Part shown: positions 44,578-55,046 of the stretch, piece by piece
Numbering within the stretch: the first letter of the stretch is position 1
Layout of the letters: every line of letters starts with the position of its first letter
Assembly (NCBI GenBank): GCA_964035575.1
Contig: OZ037921.1
Location: forward strand, 764,501 to 828,500
Length of the DNA stretch: 64,000 bases
Direction: 5' to 3'
From: Rhynchopus sp. YZ270_cl-10
Taxonomy: Eukaryota > Euglenozoa > Diplonemea > Diplonemida > Diplonemidae
Program-made: the position numbers and the translations under genes
The notes under the pieces: generated by a model
Database searches by the model: none
Told to the model about the DNA's origin: nothing
The model's input: only the letters and a program-made list of their open reading frames with translations

Positions 44578-46680
44578 GGGTTAAATCCGGTGGTACACAT
44601 TTTCCTAGTACCCATTTTCGTTAATACCCATTTTTCAAAAGTGGGTACTAACGAAAATAAAAAGTGGGTATTAAAGAAAAGAAAAAATGGGTATTATCGA
44701 AAATATTTTGGGTATCTGGGTACTGGGTACCCAGATACCCAGATACCCAGATACCCAGATACCCAGATACCCAGATACCCAGATACCCAGATACCCAGAT
44801 ACCCAGATACCCAGATACCCAGATACCAGAGGTCCAGGTCCAGGTACCCAGGAACAGGAAAAAAGTCGTGAAAGAGCAACCACAGCTCCACATGACAAAC
44901 ACAAAAGTGTCCAGTCACGTGGGGCATTCATGCACTGAGGAGATAATGATCCAACAATTTACAAGAAAGATTACTTAACCTACTGCTGGAAATTGCCAGG
45001 TCGTAGTAACACACAAAGTGTGCCTCCGTTCGGGAAGACCGGATATTCTAGAGACCAAAAAGGCCTCAAGAATATCTTCCGGTAGTCAAGGTAGAACCGA
45101 GTGAACGGCCCAAGACCCCCGTGGAGAAGTTAAATGTTGTAATGCTATCAAGTAGAAACTGCGACCACTGTCTTACCCTCCTCAATGCATGGTGGAAGAT
45201 GTCTTTCACAACAAATATCCTGTACCCAGGTACCCAGGTTCCCAGACCCGCGCAGTACCACGTCGCAGTACTACGCAAAATTTACCACCAGACCCTGTCT
45301 TCGTGCACCTGAAGTACAACGCCGCAGACAGGCCAAACATGCGTTGGACTCAGAGGAATGCCCGCTGTGCAGGTATCATGAGAACCAACTCCCAGCAACA
45401 AGGGGCGCCTTTTGGCGGGCGTTGTTGAGGGTGTTTGGGGTGCAAAGTTTTCCACAATTTTGATGCGCGGGTACAGAAGTGTTGTCTTGTTCTTTCATCT
45501 CTAGGAATGTAAATGTCAATCGCGTTTAACTACCACTAGGGCTTGTTCAGTGAACCCACGAGGGGTCGAAGGGGGTTGGTTATCCCATATCTATCAAAGG
45601 TTGTGTCGACCAGGCGAAACCACTATGTTACGCTGTACGTTGTTAAATCCGAAGAAATAACACTTTAGCAGCCGCAGGAAGTTTGCTAAAAAGAGTGCCT
45701 CACGCTACACAAACCACCACCCGCGATTGACTTAGATGTTATAACAAAGAGAATTCAGAACAAAACAACACCCTGCCCCATACACACTAAATTGTCATGC
45801 TTCAAGAGCATGCCTGGGCCAAAATTACTATGACGAAAAGGCAACAAGACCACCACAAGGAGTGTGAATTGTGCACTGGTTTTCTGGGGGAACGCAATAT
45901 TTTCTTGTGTCTAGTCCTCCGCGAGCAGAGGACAGACTTTCCGGAAGGTTGCCAAAGTCGAATTTCTTGCACTAGCTATGCTCCCTGGGTTAATGGCTAT
46001 AGCAGTGACTAACAAAGTGTTCCCACCCCCTTTTCACTGTAGATATTCTCCCGACAGATTGATGCCGGTGAACGCCCTTTGAATTTTGAGTTCCCGAATG
46101 TCGGAGAGCGGCGAAGGTTCAATGTGTTCGCAATATAAATGTCCAATATGTTCGCTCGTTCTGCGCAGTTGGTTCTCGATGTTGCACTCGCGATACCTGT
46201 TTAAAAGTGAAGTTGTGAGTGGTGGGGAAATTAAAGAAGGTGACTTCTTAAAAAAATAAGTTGGCCTGAGGGTGTAAAATATCCTGCATCATAGTAACTG
46301 CAAATGAGAGAATGACGAGGAGGGACGATGGGGAGTGAGAGGAGAGGTGGAGTGAAAGTGAACATTGAAATCATTTGAGTAAAAAGGTGGGTATCTAGGT
46401 TGTTGAATATTCACCAGTAAACATATTTACATACCTTGTCTTGCGCCTTCGCTGCTGTCAAGGTGCCTTCTCTGGGTGCCCAGTACCTAGTGTACCTGGG
46501 TACCTGGGTCAGCCAGTACCCAGTACCCAGTACCCAGTACCCAGTACCCAAAATATTTTCGATAATACCCTTTTTTTCTTTTCTTTAATACCCACTTTTT
46601 ATTTTCGTTAGTACCCACTTTTGAAAATGGGTATTAACGAAAATGGGTACTAGGAAAATGGGTATTAAAGAGAAAAACCC
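44578..46680. mobile_element. Mutator-like (MULE-type) element, 2.1 kb, 9-bp TSD
   Basis: Long terminal inverted repeats of about 165 bp (44578-44742 and about 46520-46680), beginning GGGTT and containing TACCCATTTTCCTAGTACCC, TTCGTTAATACCCA and GAAAATATTTTGGGTA. A perfect 9-bp direct repeat AAAAACTTA flanks them (44569-44577 and 46681-46689). Long TIRs with 9-bp duplications are the Mutator signature. Each arm ends in its own microsatellite (CCCAGATA left, CCCAGTA right). The interior (44830-46480) holds only short frames with Cys/His pairs (e.g. near 45350 and 45860), which I cannot assign. It seems non-autonomous or decayed. Confidence 0.88.
44717..44828. repeat. CCCAGATA microsatellite, about 14 copies
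   Basis: 8-bp tandem repeat at the inner end of the left MULE arm. The matching position of the right arm (about 46511-46552) has a 7-bp CCCAGTA repeat instead, so each arm expanded a different slip of the same GGGTAC-rich seed. Confidence 0.95.
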
Positions 46681-46724
46681 AAAAACTTAAACACAAGTGT
46701 TTTGGAATTTTTCGTCCGCTTTTT

Positions 46725-47826
46725 TGGTGTGGCTGAAGGGGGGTGCTATTTTCTGCTACTTTCTGCTATTTTCTGCTATTTTGGGGGTCTGGATTTTTTT
46801 TATTTTTTGGCCGTGGTTTGCGCTTTTGCTAAAGGGAGGGAAAATGAGGGACTCCTGACCCCAGCCAGTCCCCAAAACACCTACCAAAGATGCAGGACAA
46901 CGTTTTTTTCGAGCAAAAAAGCGTAAAAAATAAGAGCAATTTTAGCATAAAAAAATGTATTTTGTCCCGATATAGACCAGGTGCTGTACTGTGTACTGTG
47001 TACTGTGTACTGTGTACTGTGTACTGTGTACTGTGTACTGTGTACTGTGTACTGTGTACTGTGTACTGTGTACTGTGTACTGTGTACTGTGTACTGTGTA
47101 CTGTGTACTGTGTACTGTGTACTGTGTACTGTGTACTGTGTACTGTGTACTGTGTACTGTGTACTGTGTACTGTGTACTGTGTACTGTGTACTGTGTACT
47201 GTGTACTGTGTACTGTGTACTGTGTACTGTGTACTGTGTACTGTGTACTGTGTACTGTGTACTGTGTACTGTGTACTGTGTACTGTGTACTGTGTACTGT
47301 GTACTGTGTACTGTGTACTGTGTACTGTGTACTGTGTACTGTGTACTGTGTACTGTGTACTGTGTACTGTGTACTGTGTACTGTGTACTGTGTACTGTGT
47401 ACTGTGTACTGTGTACTGTGTACTGTGTACTGTGTACTGTGTACTGTGTACTGTGTACTGTGTACTGTGTACTGTGTACTGTGTACTGTGTACTGTGTAC
47501 TGTGTACTGTGTACTGTGTACTGTGTACTGTGTACTGTGTACTGTGTACTGTGTACTGTGTACTGTGTACTGTGTACTGTGTACTGTGTACTGTGTACTG
47601 TGTACTGTGTACTGTGTACTGTGTACTGTGTACTGTGTACTGTGTACTGTGTACCTTATGATCCGTTTGTGGAGTGGGAGGGGGTTTGCGGGTTTGCGGG
47701 CTGGCCAAGTTGCCTTCCCTCGTCCATCATGAGCCACGCCACCACCCAGCCACCAAACCCAAAAAAAACCCCCCAAAGTGCTATTTTCTGCTATTTTCTG
47801 CGATTTTGGGGTCGTCAGCCACACCA
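46725..47826. mobile_element. TGGTGTGGCTGA family, copy 3, expanded by a microsatellite (1.1 kb)
   Basis: Perfect 12-bp ends TGGTGTGGCTGA (46725-46736) and TCAGCCACACCA (47815-47826), flanked by TTTTT on both sides (weak evidence alone in T-rich DNA). Subterminal TTTTCTGCTATTTT blocks match the 153-bp copy at 2860. The extra length is mainly the 7-bp array inside. It is inserted 45 bp from the Mutator-like element. Confidence 0.85.
46984..47654. repeat. GTACTGT tandem array, about 96 copies
   Basis: Uninterrupted 7-bp repeat. Long frames on both strands (YCVLCTV..., HSTQYTV...) are by-products of the repeat. GTAC in each unit makes it rich in short palindromes. Confidence 0.97.
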
Positions 47827-48166
47827 TTTTTTTCATTTTGGGTTGGTGAATCTTTTCAATCCAGCATACTGTACACAGGTACACCACATCACGTTCTATT
47901 TTGTGCATCCGAGCGTGCCCCTCAGAGGGTGGGTCACCACTACCCAATAGAAGAAAAGACAAAAATCATTCAATTCAGAACTTTTCACAACTTTTTTCAG
48001 TTTTCACAATTTTTCATCAGCCTTCAGAATTTTATACCAGTTTCCGTGTTGTGATTACTTGTCAGTTTTTGTGAAAATATGTATAATGCATACCCCCCTG
48101 GAAGCACCAAAGTTTAATTTTCCCTCAAGAATCGAGATTTATAAAGTTAAATTTAACTCTAAATAC
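47827..48166. other. Intergenic DNA, no gene recognised
   Basis: Unique AT-rich sequence. Its right part (about 48108-48166, with GTTAAATTTAACTC) is homologous to about 51862-51906, so a roughly 110-bp block including the next MITE is duplicated upstream of two genes. Confidence 0.4.
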
Positions 48167-48216
48167 GGTGGACCTATTATTATAGCACAATGGGCAACCC
48201 TAATAATAGGTCCACC
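48167..48216. mobile_element. 50-bp mini-element, GGTGGACCTATTAT family
   Basis: Perfect 16-bp inverted ends GGTGGACCTATTATTA (48167-48182) and TAATAATAGGTCCACC (48201-48216) around an 18-bp loop. Same ends as the larger element at 50961-51956. It lies 141 bp upstream of the EF-hand gene's ATG, so it may sit in its promoter. No clear target duplication. Confidence 0.65.
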
Positions 48217-48357
48217 CTCCCTTTATCCTCCGGTGCGGTTCTCATTAAGGTAATATTACGCCCACTTTATGAGTCCGCCTCCCTTTTACTATTTGATGAT
48301 GACCCTTTCTACACTTTATTTATTTGGCAGGGCTAGTATAGACACATAATATTGGAT

Positions 48358-49674
48358 ATGAGTGTGGAGGTACGTTTGCCGGCAGGGGAGTCGCTGAACT
48401 TACTTGTACAGGCGACGGATGTGGACAGTGAAACGATTGATGCGTTGCAAATGTTGCAAGATGTGGGCGTTCCGAGGAAGCCTGTTGATGTACCTGACAC
48501 TGCGAACGTTGTGAACACCGCAGACACCACGGAGACCCCCGCCACGCAGTTGCCAGACACGACAGCTGAAGCAAAGCGTTCTGCAGGCATCACCGCAGCG
48601 TCACTTGGCATCAACGACAGCGGCGCTGGTCTTGCTGTCGTGGCCGAGGCAGCGGAAGATGATGATGCTGTGCCTGCACTGCTGCACGTTGAGAAGGCTT
48701 GCCAAGGTGCGATACCTGCACCCGAGGCTGAAGCTGACGAAGCAGCAGCCAAACAGGAGGAAGCCGCAATAGCGGAAGCTCGTGCCTCAGCTGAAACGGA
48801 AGTCACTGAGAAGCAAGAGGAGGTTGACACTGCTGAAGCTAAGCAGGAGGAGGTCGACACTGCGGAAGCCAAGAAGGGGGAGGTTGACACTGCCGAAGCT
48901 AAGCAAGAGGAGGTCGATACTGCTGAAGCTAAGCAAGAGGAGGCTGCGAAGGCAGCAGCTATTGCCGACGCCGAGAAGTCTGGCACTGACGGTGACGCTG
49001 ACGCTGGTGCCGAAGCCAATCCTGCACCAGACGCAGCAGCCAAACAAGAGGAGGCTGCAAAGGCTGATGCTGTCGCCGCTGCACCGCAGGCGCAGGCCGC
49101 TGGCAACGGGGTGGTGACCGTGTCAAGCATCACCGACATCCCGCTGTCCCCGTCAAACTACACAACAGAGCTGGTTGCTGACTCGAAGCGGCGCGACCCT
49201 GTGGAAAGCCTTGTTGACATTGTGCAGGGCGCGCAGGTGGAGTTCACAGGCACGTGCGAGCTGACAGATGTGCCCTACACCCCTGAGACACTAAAAGCCC
49301 TTTTCGATGAGTTGGACACCGACAAGAACGGCTACCTGACCGAAACTGTCTTTGTCAACTACTTCAAGGATCTCGAGTCGTACGGCACCTCCCCCGACAT
49401 TGACCTTGTCAAGAGCATAATGAAACAGGTACGTACATGCTTTTCTTAGTTATAACCTTTACCAAGCGAGAACGATGGATTCTTATTTCACCCAGTGTGA
49501 ACAGGGCTTTTTCTAGCATTTGGGAAGGTGGAGAAAAATGCTCAGTTTTTTACCACGTCGCCAATGGCGAATAATGACACACCCTTCCCCTTTATACAGT
49601 ATGGATGTCTGGCAGATGGGAAAATATCGTACGACGAGTTTTGCATAGTGCTTTTACGGATCGCAGCACGCTAA
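48358..49674 (+). CDS. EF-hand protein with Ala/Glu-rich repeat region (2 exons)
   Basis: Join 48358-49428 and 49600-49674; intron 49429-49599 (GTACGT...TACAG, phase 0). 381 aa. Start is the first ATG of the frame; a TTTATTTATTTGGCAG stands 28 nt before it. Residues 130-245 are Ala/Glu/Lys-rich with five tandem 10-aa KQEEVDTAEA units (152-196), likely a long charged helix. The C-terminus has paired EF-hands. Loop 1 (320-331) is D-x-D-x-N-G-Y-L, but with Val instead of Glu at position 12. Loop 2, completed only after splicing, has ADGKISYDEF but lacks acidic residues at positions 1 and 3. Calcium binding is therefore uncertain. Resemblance is to the C-terminal EF-hand pair of calmodulin-like proteins. 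Function unknown; perhaps cytoskeletal. Confidence 0.88.
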
Positions 49675-49850
49675 TAATAATATGGAAAACAGTCGTTCAC
49701 CACCACATCTCTTACGATAATGGATGATAATCTCACAATGACTGACCCTCGTTCCAAGCTTTGCTTTTCTTTGGTGCCTAAACACGTGAAGCTTAGATCT
49801 ATTTTGTGCCACAAAAAGGACCCCCCCGGATGAAATAAATAATGTCGATG

Positions 49851-49918
49851 CAGTGCTCCCGCTAAGGAAAAAGCCGGTCATATATGACCGATAAATAGAT
49901 AAATAAAAAAAGCCAAAA

Positions 49919-49955
<37 letters not shown>

Positions 49956-50573
49956 CCGGTCATATATGACCGGGTTTGGGTGGTGGTCACGGGGGGGGGT
50001 CTAGGGGGTGGGGGTGGCGAAGCCACCCCTTCACCATAGTACTATGGAATACTATGGAAGGCTACTTGTGCAGTCCCTCATGCGTGCACAAGAATTTGCA
50101 AAGGAAGCATGCAGCATGGCGAAAGAAAAAGTAGCGTACCGTGCGCCTGCGGCGCAAGTTTGCAGCCACCCTTCCCATGACATAGTTCGGCAGTAAAAAT
50201 GTGCAATTTTAAGCGCAATTTTAAGAAATGTTGCGTACCGTGTCTTCGCTTGGGTGCCACGACCGCCGTTTCTTTTGTAAATGTACTGAGGTTACTGATA
50301 ATTCGTGTACCACGTCCTGGCACAAATATAAATGAAGTGCCGACCTCCGAGGAATTCTCACATTCCGCCGGAGGCCCCCAACTTGAGCTAAGGTGGGCTC
50401 GACCGAGTTTGACCGAGTTCCAGCGAAAAACCCCGAAACCTATATAATGCCCTGGTGTTAAGCACTAGCAAAAAAAAAAAACTGCAGGGTATATGGTATA
50501 ATGTTGCGATAAATAAAAAATGGAAATTTTGAAAACAAATATGACCGACCACCCGGCCTTAGCGGGAGCACTG
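49851..50573. mobile_element. hAT-type non-autonomous element (723 bp, 8-bp TSD)
   Basis: Perfect 17-bp inverted ends CAGTGCTCCCGCTAAGG (49851 and, inverted, to 50573), flanked by a perfect 8-bp duplication TGTCGATG (49843-49850 and 50574-50581). Together these are the textbook hAT signature. Subterminal GGTCATATATGACC palindromes, an A run of about 31 (near 49920), and a GCGCCTGCGGCGC hairpin (about 50140) lie inside. No transposase. It sits 177 bp downstream of the EF-hand gene's stop, with an A run of about 35 just outside its right end. Confidence 0.93.
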
Positions 50574-50581
50574 TGTCGATG

Positions 50582-50584
50582 CCA

Positions 50585-50620
<36 letters not shown>

Positions 50621-50960
50621 TTCTGTTTTCAAACTTTGTACATTATTCCAGCAATTTATTAAATGCAAAGCAAGTCAAAAAAAAAGTGACTACATCCCCC
50701 GGGTGTTCACTAATACCAGCTTTCACAAAATAAGTGGGACAAGCAGAGAACAGAGAACGGAAAACGATGCCCGACTGCTTACGCAGCAAGCATTTTTTTT
50801 CCTTTTTCTAAATAGATGACTAAGCACGAGAGTCTTAGGTTCATCTTATAAACTCTTTATATTTTTTTTTTGGCACCACCCACACAGTACACTACCACAT
50901 ATTATACACCATTACAAAGCCCCTCCTACCATTATCCCTCTCCTTACACGTTAAAGGGAC
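50582..50960. other. Short intergenic stretch
   Basis: Starts with a long A run, then unique AT-rich sequence with one copy of the 32-bp imperfect palindrome family at 50814-50846 (inverted orientation). No gene. Confidence 0.4.
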
Positions 50961-51956
50961 GGTGGACCTATTATCCACCCTAAAATTTCAGATTTTCGCT
51001 TTCAGACCAAATTTTAAGTCGATTAAAAATTGTTATTATCCCGCTGCTATCCCGCTGTTATCCCGCTGCTATCCCGGTCACTCTTTCCCCCCCTTTTTAC
51101 CCTTAAACATGCACAATCCTGTAAACCAGAGATACGCTCCACGTGTGGAACGTATGGAAATCCATACGTGAATTATTTTTGAAAAGGTAGAATCCATACG
51201 TGTCCATACGGAGGTAATTTGGGTTTTGGATTGGGGCTGGGGTGGGGGTAGGTGAGGGGCGGGGGCTCCGACCCGCCTCTCACCTACCCCCCCACAGAAT
51301 TCTACTCGTAGGGGACAATTTTCTTCAATTTAACCGGAATGGGGGAATGCAGCATGGCGAAAGAAAAAGTAGCGCACCGTGCGCCTGCGGCGCTAGCTAA
51401 CGTGTTGCGGAACCTCTGGAAGCTCACAGGGAGGCCGTGATGGTGATTGAAGACGACGAGACTGAGGACGACGATGCGAGCTTTTGGCAGCAAAGCCACC
51501 AAAAGCCCTCCCTAAGGGAAAAAAGCGCCTGGACGCGATGTTCAACGCACAAGGCAAAGGTGCGCAAAGGGGAGGTGAAGGAGGAGCTGCTGCAGGTGAA
51601 GGAAGAGGTCTTGGAGGTGGAGCAGCCAGACAGCCCTGTGGACTCTGAGGTGATGGAGATAGATGCCCCAGCAGCAGAAGTACAAGCAGCCCAACCTGCC
51701 CAACCAGCCCCACCATCATCCTCAGACCCTCTGCCCCAGCTGCAACGCCAGGAAGGAAGATGGCCTTGCTGCAGCCTGCGCTGGCAAAACCGGCATGAAA
51801 GCGAGCACGCAAACTGGCCGAACGCCAGAATCCCACCCCAAATTTTTAATAAAATTTTTTTTACCATCCCAAAAGTTAAAAAGTTAAAATTTAACTCCAA
51901 AACAGGGGGACCTATTATCCTAGGGATAATAGGTCTACCCGGATAATAGGTCCACC
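50961..51956. mobile_element. TIR element of 996 bp, GGTGGACCTATTAT family
   Basis: Perfect 16-bp inverted ends GGTGGACCTATTATCC (50961-50976) and complement (51941-51956). A further inverted copy of the end motif lies just inside the right end (51907-51940). The interior has a strong hairpin (51243-51291, GGGGGTAGGTGAG with CTCACCTACCCCC), a GCGCCTGCGGCGC hairpin (about 51377), and a GC-rich, coding-like segment. A clear target duplication was not found, so the boundaries rest on the TIRs only. Confidence 0.65.
51437..51800 (+). pseudogene. Coding-like fragment inside the TIR element (possible captured gene piece)
   Basis: GC-rich stretch with acidic/Gln/Pro-rich reading in one frame (EVKEELLQVKEEVLEVEQ, then VMEIDAPAAEV) and a Cys-pair motif in another frame (TLCPSCNARKEDGL at about 51740). 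The frame change and lack of a complete frame suggest a decayed or captured host fragment. No family recognised. Confidence 0.25.
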
Positions 51957-52394
51957 CCCCCTTTATATCCTTTTGAGAGGTGTATGTTCTGTGTATGTGT
52001 TTTTTGCAGCAAGAAAAATAGCGCAGGGATTTACAGATCCCCTTGAGTGGTATCTGAGCCCGCGAGGGTGACTCTTCCTTCAAGTGGTCGCTTTGGTTTT
52101 GAAGCACGCTGGGCTTTAGAAATCATTACAAACTTCTTTTCTTTTTTTTTTCTCATTTTTCTTCTTTTTTGTGATAACTATTAGTATGCACAGACCAAAG
52201 AGCTGCCGTTACAATGTACAGTCTATTCTGCTACCTCCCCGCACCTTTTTTTTCATTCTAATCATTTCCCTCCTTTCAAATACACACACCAAACCAGAGG
52301 AGGTCTTTGACAAGAGAGTACACTAGGGGGTGAGGGGTGAGGAGGGGAGAAAGGTTTTAGTTGTGGGGGTGTGGGGGGGTTGTGTTTGTTCGCA
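51957..52394. other. Upstream region of the SelS-like gene
   Basis: Unique sequence ending in GT-rich DNA before the ATG at 52395. Contains CTTTATATCC directly after the TIR element and pyrimidine-rich runs (52137-52170). No other gene seen. Confidence 0.35.
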
Positions 52395-53155
52395 ATGACA
52401 ACAGCGATAGAGACTCCGATAGACTCGCGTACGATAATCATCTGGTGTTCAATCTTCGCTGCGGTGGTGGTCTTCCGTGCTGTGTTCAGTGGCTTCCGCA
52501 TCGTAGAACGGTGGGCAGCTTGGCGGGAGCAACGTAACTACCCCGTGAGCAAACAGTATGTCTCTCTCTCTCTCTCTCTCTCATTTGTTCTGTGAAGGTG
52601 TTTGCACTTTTCAACTTTCTCTTTGTTCTGAAACTTTTGTGCCTAGGTGGGGGGGTCCCACCGGGTGTCCGGGTGAGGCGTTTGCCCTTTTTTTCTGCGT
52701 ATCCTACTTTTTGTAGACAATATCACATTTTCTTGGATTTACATTGATCCTGCGAATAAAAAAAAATATGACTGCTAAAAATTGCACATCGTCAAAAATG
52801 CGCAGTTTGTAAAATTCTTTTCATATTTTTTTCCCACAGAACTTCTGAAGATGTTTTGAAGGAACGCATGAACGCGGCACGGGACAAGATGGCGGCGAGC
52901 CATGAGGCTAAGCTGGGTGAGTACGCTGAGAAGCGAGAGGCTGACGCACGGGCTGCACAGGCACTCAAAGCAGCACAGCTCGAGAACAAGGAGAAGAAGA
53001 TTCATGGCGAAGGGAAGGGCGACGAGGGTCCTGCACCTATGGGTCCGAGGAAGGACCACCGGGGACCACTCTACAAATACGGCGCACCAGACAGCAAGCC
53101 CAGCGGCAACCGATTCGGACGGCGTGGTGGTGGCGGCGGAGGTGGATGACGTTAA
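52395..53155 (+). CDS. SelS/VIMP-like protein, probable selenoprotein with penultimate UGA
   Basis: Join 52395-52555 and 52840-53155. Intron 52556-52839 (GTATGT...CCCACAG) splits a Gln codon. 158 aa if the TGA at 53147 is read as Sec, else 156. Order: short N-terminus, one TM helix (about 14-34, IIIWCSIFAAVVVFRAVF), basic/aromatic juxtamembrane stretch, helical charged region (SEDVLKERMNAARDKMAAS, like the V..RQ..A...AR..M stretch of SelS), and a Gly/Arg-rich tail ending FGRRGGGGGGG-U-R. SelS ends GGUG and SelK ends GGUGR, so TGA followed by one sense codon and TAA fits a selenoprotein. SelS acts in ER-associated degradation with Derlin and p97. I could not confirm a SECIS in the 3' region. 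If TGA is a plain stop, the protein is a Sec-less VIMP-like protein. Confidence 0.8.
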
Positions 53156-53241
53156 TGAGAACACGATGAACAAAAAAAAACGGGGCATGGGGGGACACCC
53201 GGTGGACTGGTCATGGTCTTTGCCTTGACTAATTCACCGTA

Positions 53242-53380
53242 AGGGGAAGGAGGGGGAGATTTGTTGTTTTCTTTTGTGTGTTTGTGTTATAGATGAGGCT
53301 TAGGTTCATCTTAACATTTCTTTTTATTGGGTATAGTGTTAGAAAAAGACAACAAATCCCCCCCTTCTCTTCCCCCAACC
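53242..53380. repeat. Long hairpin in the SelS-like 3' region
   Basis: GGGGAAGGAGGGGGAGATTT continuing with GTTGTTTTCTTTT pairs with an inverted stretch at about 53344-53378 (AAGACAACAAATCCCCCC then CTTCTCTTCCCC). The loop holds one copy of the 32-bp palindrome family (AGATGAGGCTTAGGTTCATC at 53291). It may be a MITE or a 3' processing signal. Its ATGA does not lie in a standard SECIS quartet that I can pair. Confidence 0.55.
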
Positions 53381-54832
53381 ATTGCCCCCTTTTTTTTTGT
53401 GTTCTTCGTGTTTGCGGAAGGTTTTTTATATTTTTCTTGGATTTACAAAACCAACCGATTTACACCCTTGTTCATTGATATTCATAAAAAATGCAAAGCT
53501 AACGCAAAATCTGGAAAAGAATGACAAAAGAGTTACAAAAAAAAAAAAAAGTGAGGCAACTTTCTTTCTGCTTTAGTTCCTCTTTTTTTTCTCTTTTTTT
53601 TTTCTCATTTTACTTTTCTTTGCACGCTGTGAAGTGATGCCTTCGTAGAATGCGATTTAATAGGAATGGATTTATTATGTGAATCATTTGTGCACGCTCC
53701 TGCAGACACACATTTTATCACATTTTCTTCTCACTCTAAGCATTAGAGGGTATTACGGATGCGTGTGGTTTTGCGCATTGAAAATTTGTAAAAAGAGGAA
53801 AAAAAAAATGTTGAAAATACGCGGAAACAATGGTGGTCAACACATATCCCGCTAACTTTCAATTTTATTTTTTTTCTCAAAACAAATTTTTGCTTTTTTT
53901 TTGTGGCGGTGAAGAAGGTGGTTGGTATTGTGCTTCTTTTTTTACTACAGATGTGTACTTCAATCTTTTGCGGGGTTTACAAAAAAAACTTTACTTGAAA
54001 TACGTTATGGACCTCATAAGGTCCATACCATTTTTTTCCCCCCTTCCAAATTCTCTTCTTTTTATTCTCTCCCCTCTCTATCTCTCTGGCCGGTGTTTTC
54101 TTGGCTTTTGGTAGTCAATTTGCGGATTTGCCGTTTTTCTTTTGGACATAAAACCTGACACAAAAACCTCATAACATGGATTGAAATGATTCAACCGAGG
54201 AATGTGTCACGTGTTATTGCCCACATTAAACTTCAATTGTATTTCCGCACCATGGTCTGGGTTTTTTCAAAGTGAAGATAGGATTTAGGAGGCACGGCAA
54301 AAATGCGCATTTTTGATATTTTTGATATTTTTGGCAGAATTTTTTGGGCGTTTTTGGCGTTTTTTAGGGGGGGAAAATAGTGAGGGGAGTTGGGTCCAGT
54401 CATAGGAAGTATAGAGAATTTTTGAAAAATTCTTCCATTGGAATAAGGGTTTGCGGGCCTTGCCCTCTGAGGTGTTAGAAGGTTTGCAGGTTTGCAGGTT
54501 TAAGGAGGCGAATCTGTGTGGATGAGGGTTGAGGGTGCTTAGATGGGGTATGATACTGAGGTGCTTAAATGGTGGTTTTGTAGGTTACATAGTCACGAGA
54601 CTGCCCTTGTATTAAAAGGGGGAGAGGGGAGATGATAGGGGACAAGGCTACCAACCCGACTTAAACCGACTCAGTAGGGTCAGGTCGGACCGACCCAAAC
54701 CTACCCAGCAAAAAGGTCCAAAAATAGATGTCAATTTTGAGACACTTTTTTTCCACTTTTTTCCTTAGGGATTTTTCCAGGTACTTAGCGAAGCGTTAGG
54801 GCGACTTAAGTCCCTTGGCCCCAGCGCCCTAT
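53381..54832. other. Intergenic DNA with repeat fragments
   Basis: No gene. TAGGAGGCACGGC at 54286-54298 matches one end of the palindromic element at 56473-56610 but has no partner nearby. About 54710-54775 (AAAATAGATGTCAATTTTGA, CTTAGGGATTTTT) is a diverged single copy of part of the 218-bp satellite unit. Confidence 0.5.
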
Positions 54833-55046
54833 GCATAGTGTGCAGACGAACATTTTTGGACCGACGAACAAAATGTTCGTCGGTTTTGTTCGTCGATGTT
54901 CGTCGACGAACATCGACGAACAGGTCCCTGCCACAAGGGCAACCCACGACGAACAACGACGAACATCGACGAACAACGACGAACAAAAATTTTTTCCCCC
55001 CCCACGACGAACATCGACGAACATTTTGTTCGTCTGCACACTATGC
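54833..55046. mobile_element. TIR element of 214 bp built from CGACGAACA units
   Basis: Perfect 20-bp inverted ends GCATAGTGTGCAGACGAACA (54833 and, inverted, to 55046), flanked by CTAT on both sides (54829-54832 and 55047-55050). The interior is a mosaic of direct and inverted CGACGAACA/TGTTCGTCG units. It reads as a MITE whose terminal motif spread inward. Confidence 0.8.

Noticed and set aside
53152-53235. SECIS element directly after the SelS-like TGA
   Set aside because: ATGA motifs exist at 53154 and 53166, but I could not form a helix with a matching 3' GA directly at its base and AA in the apical loop. Left open for a covariance search rather than annotated.
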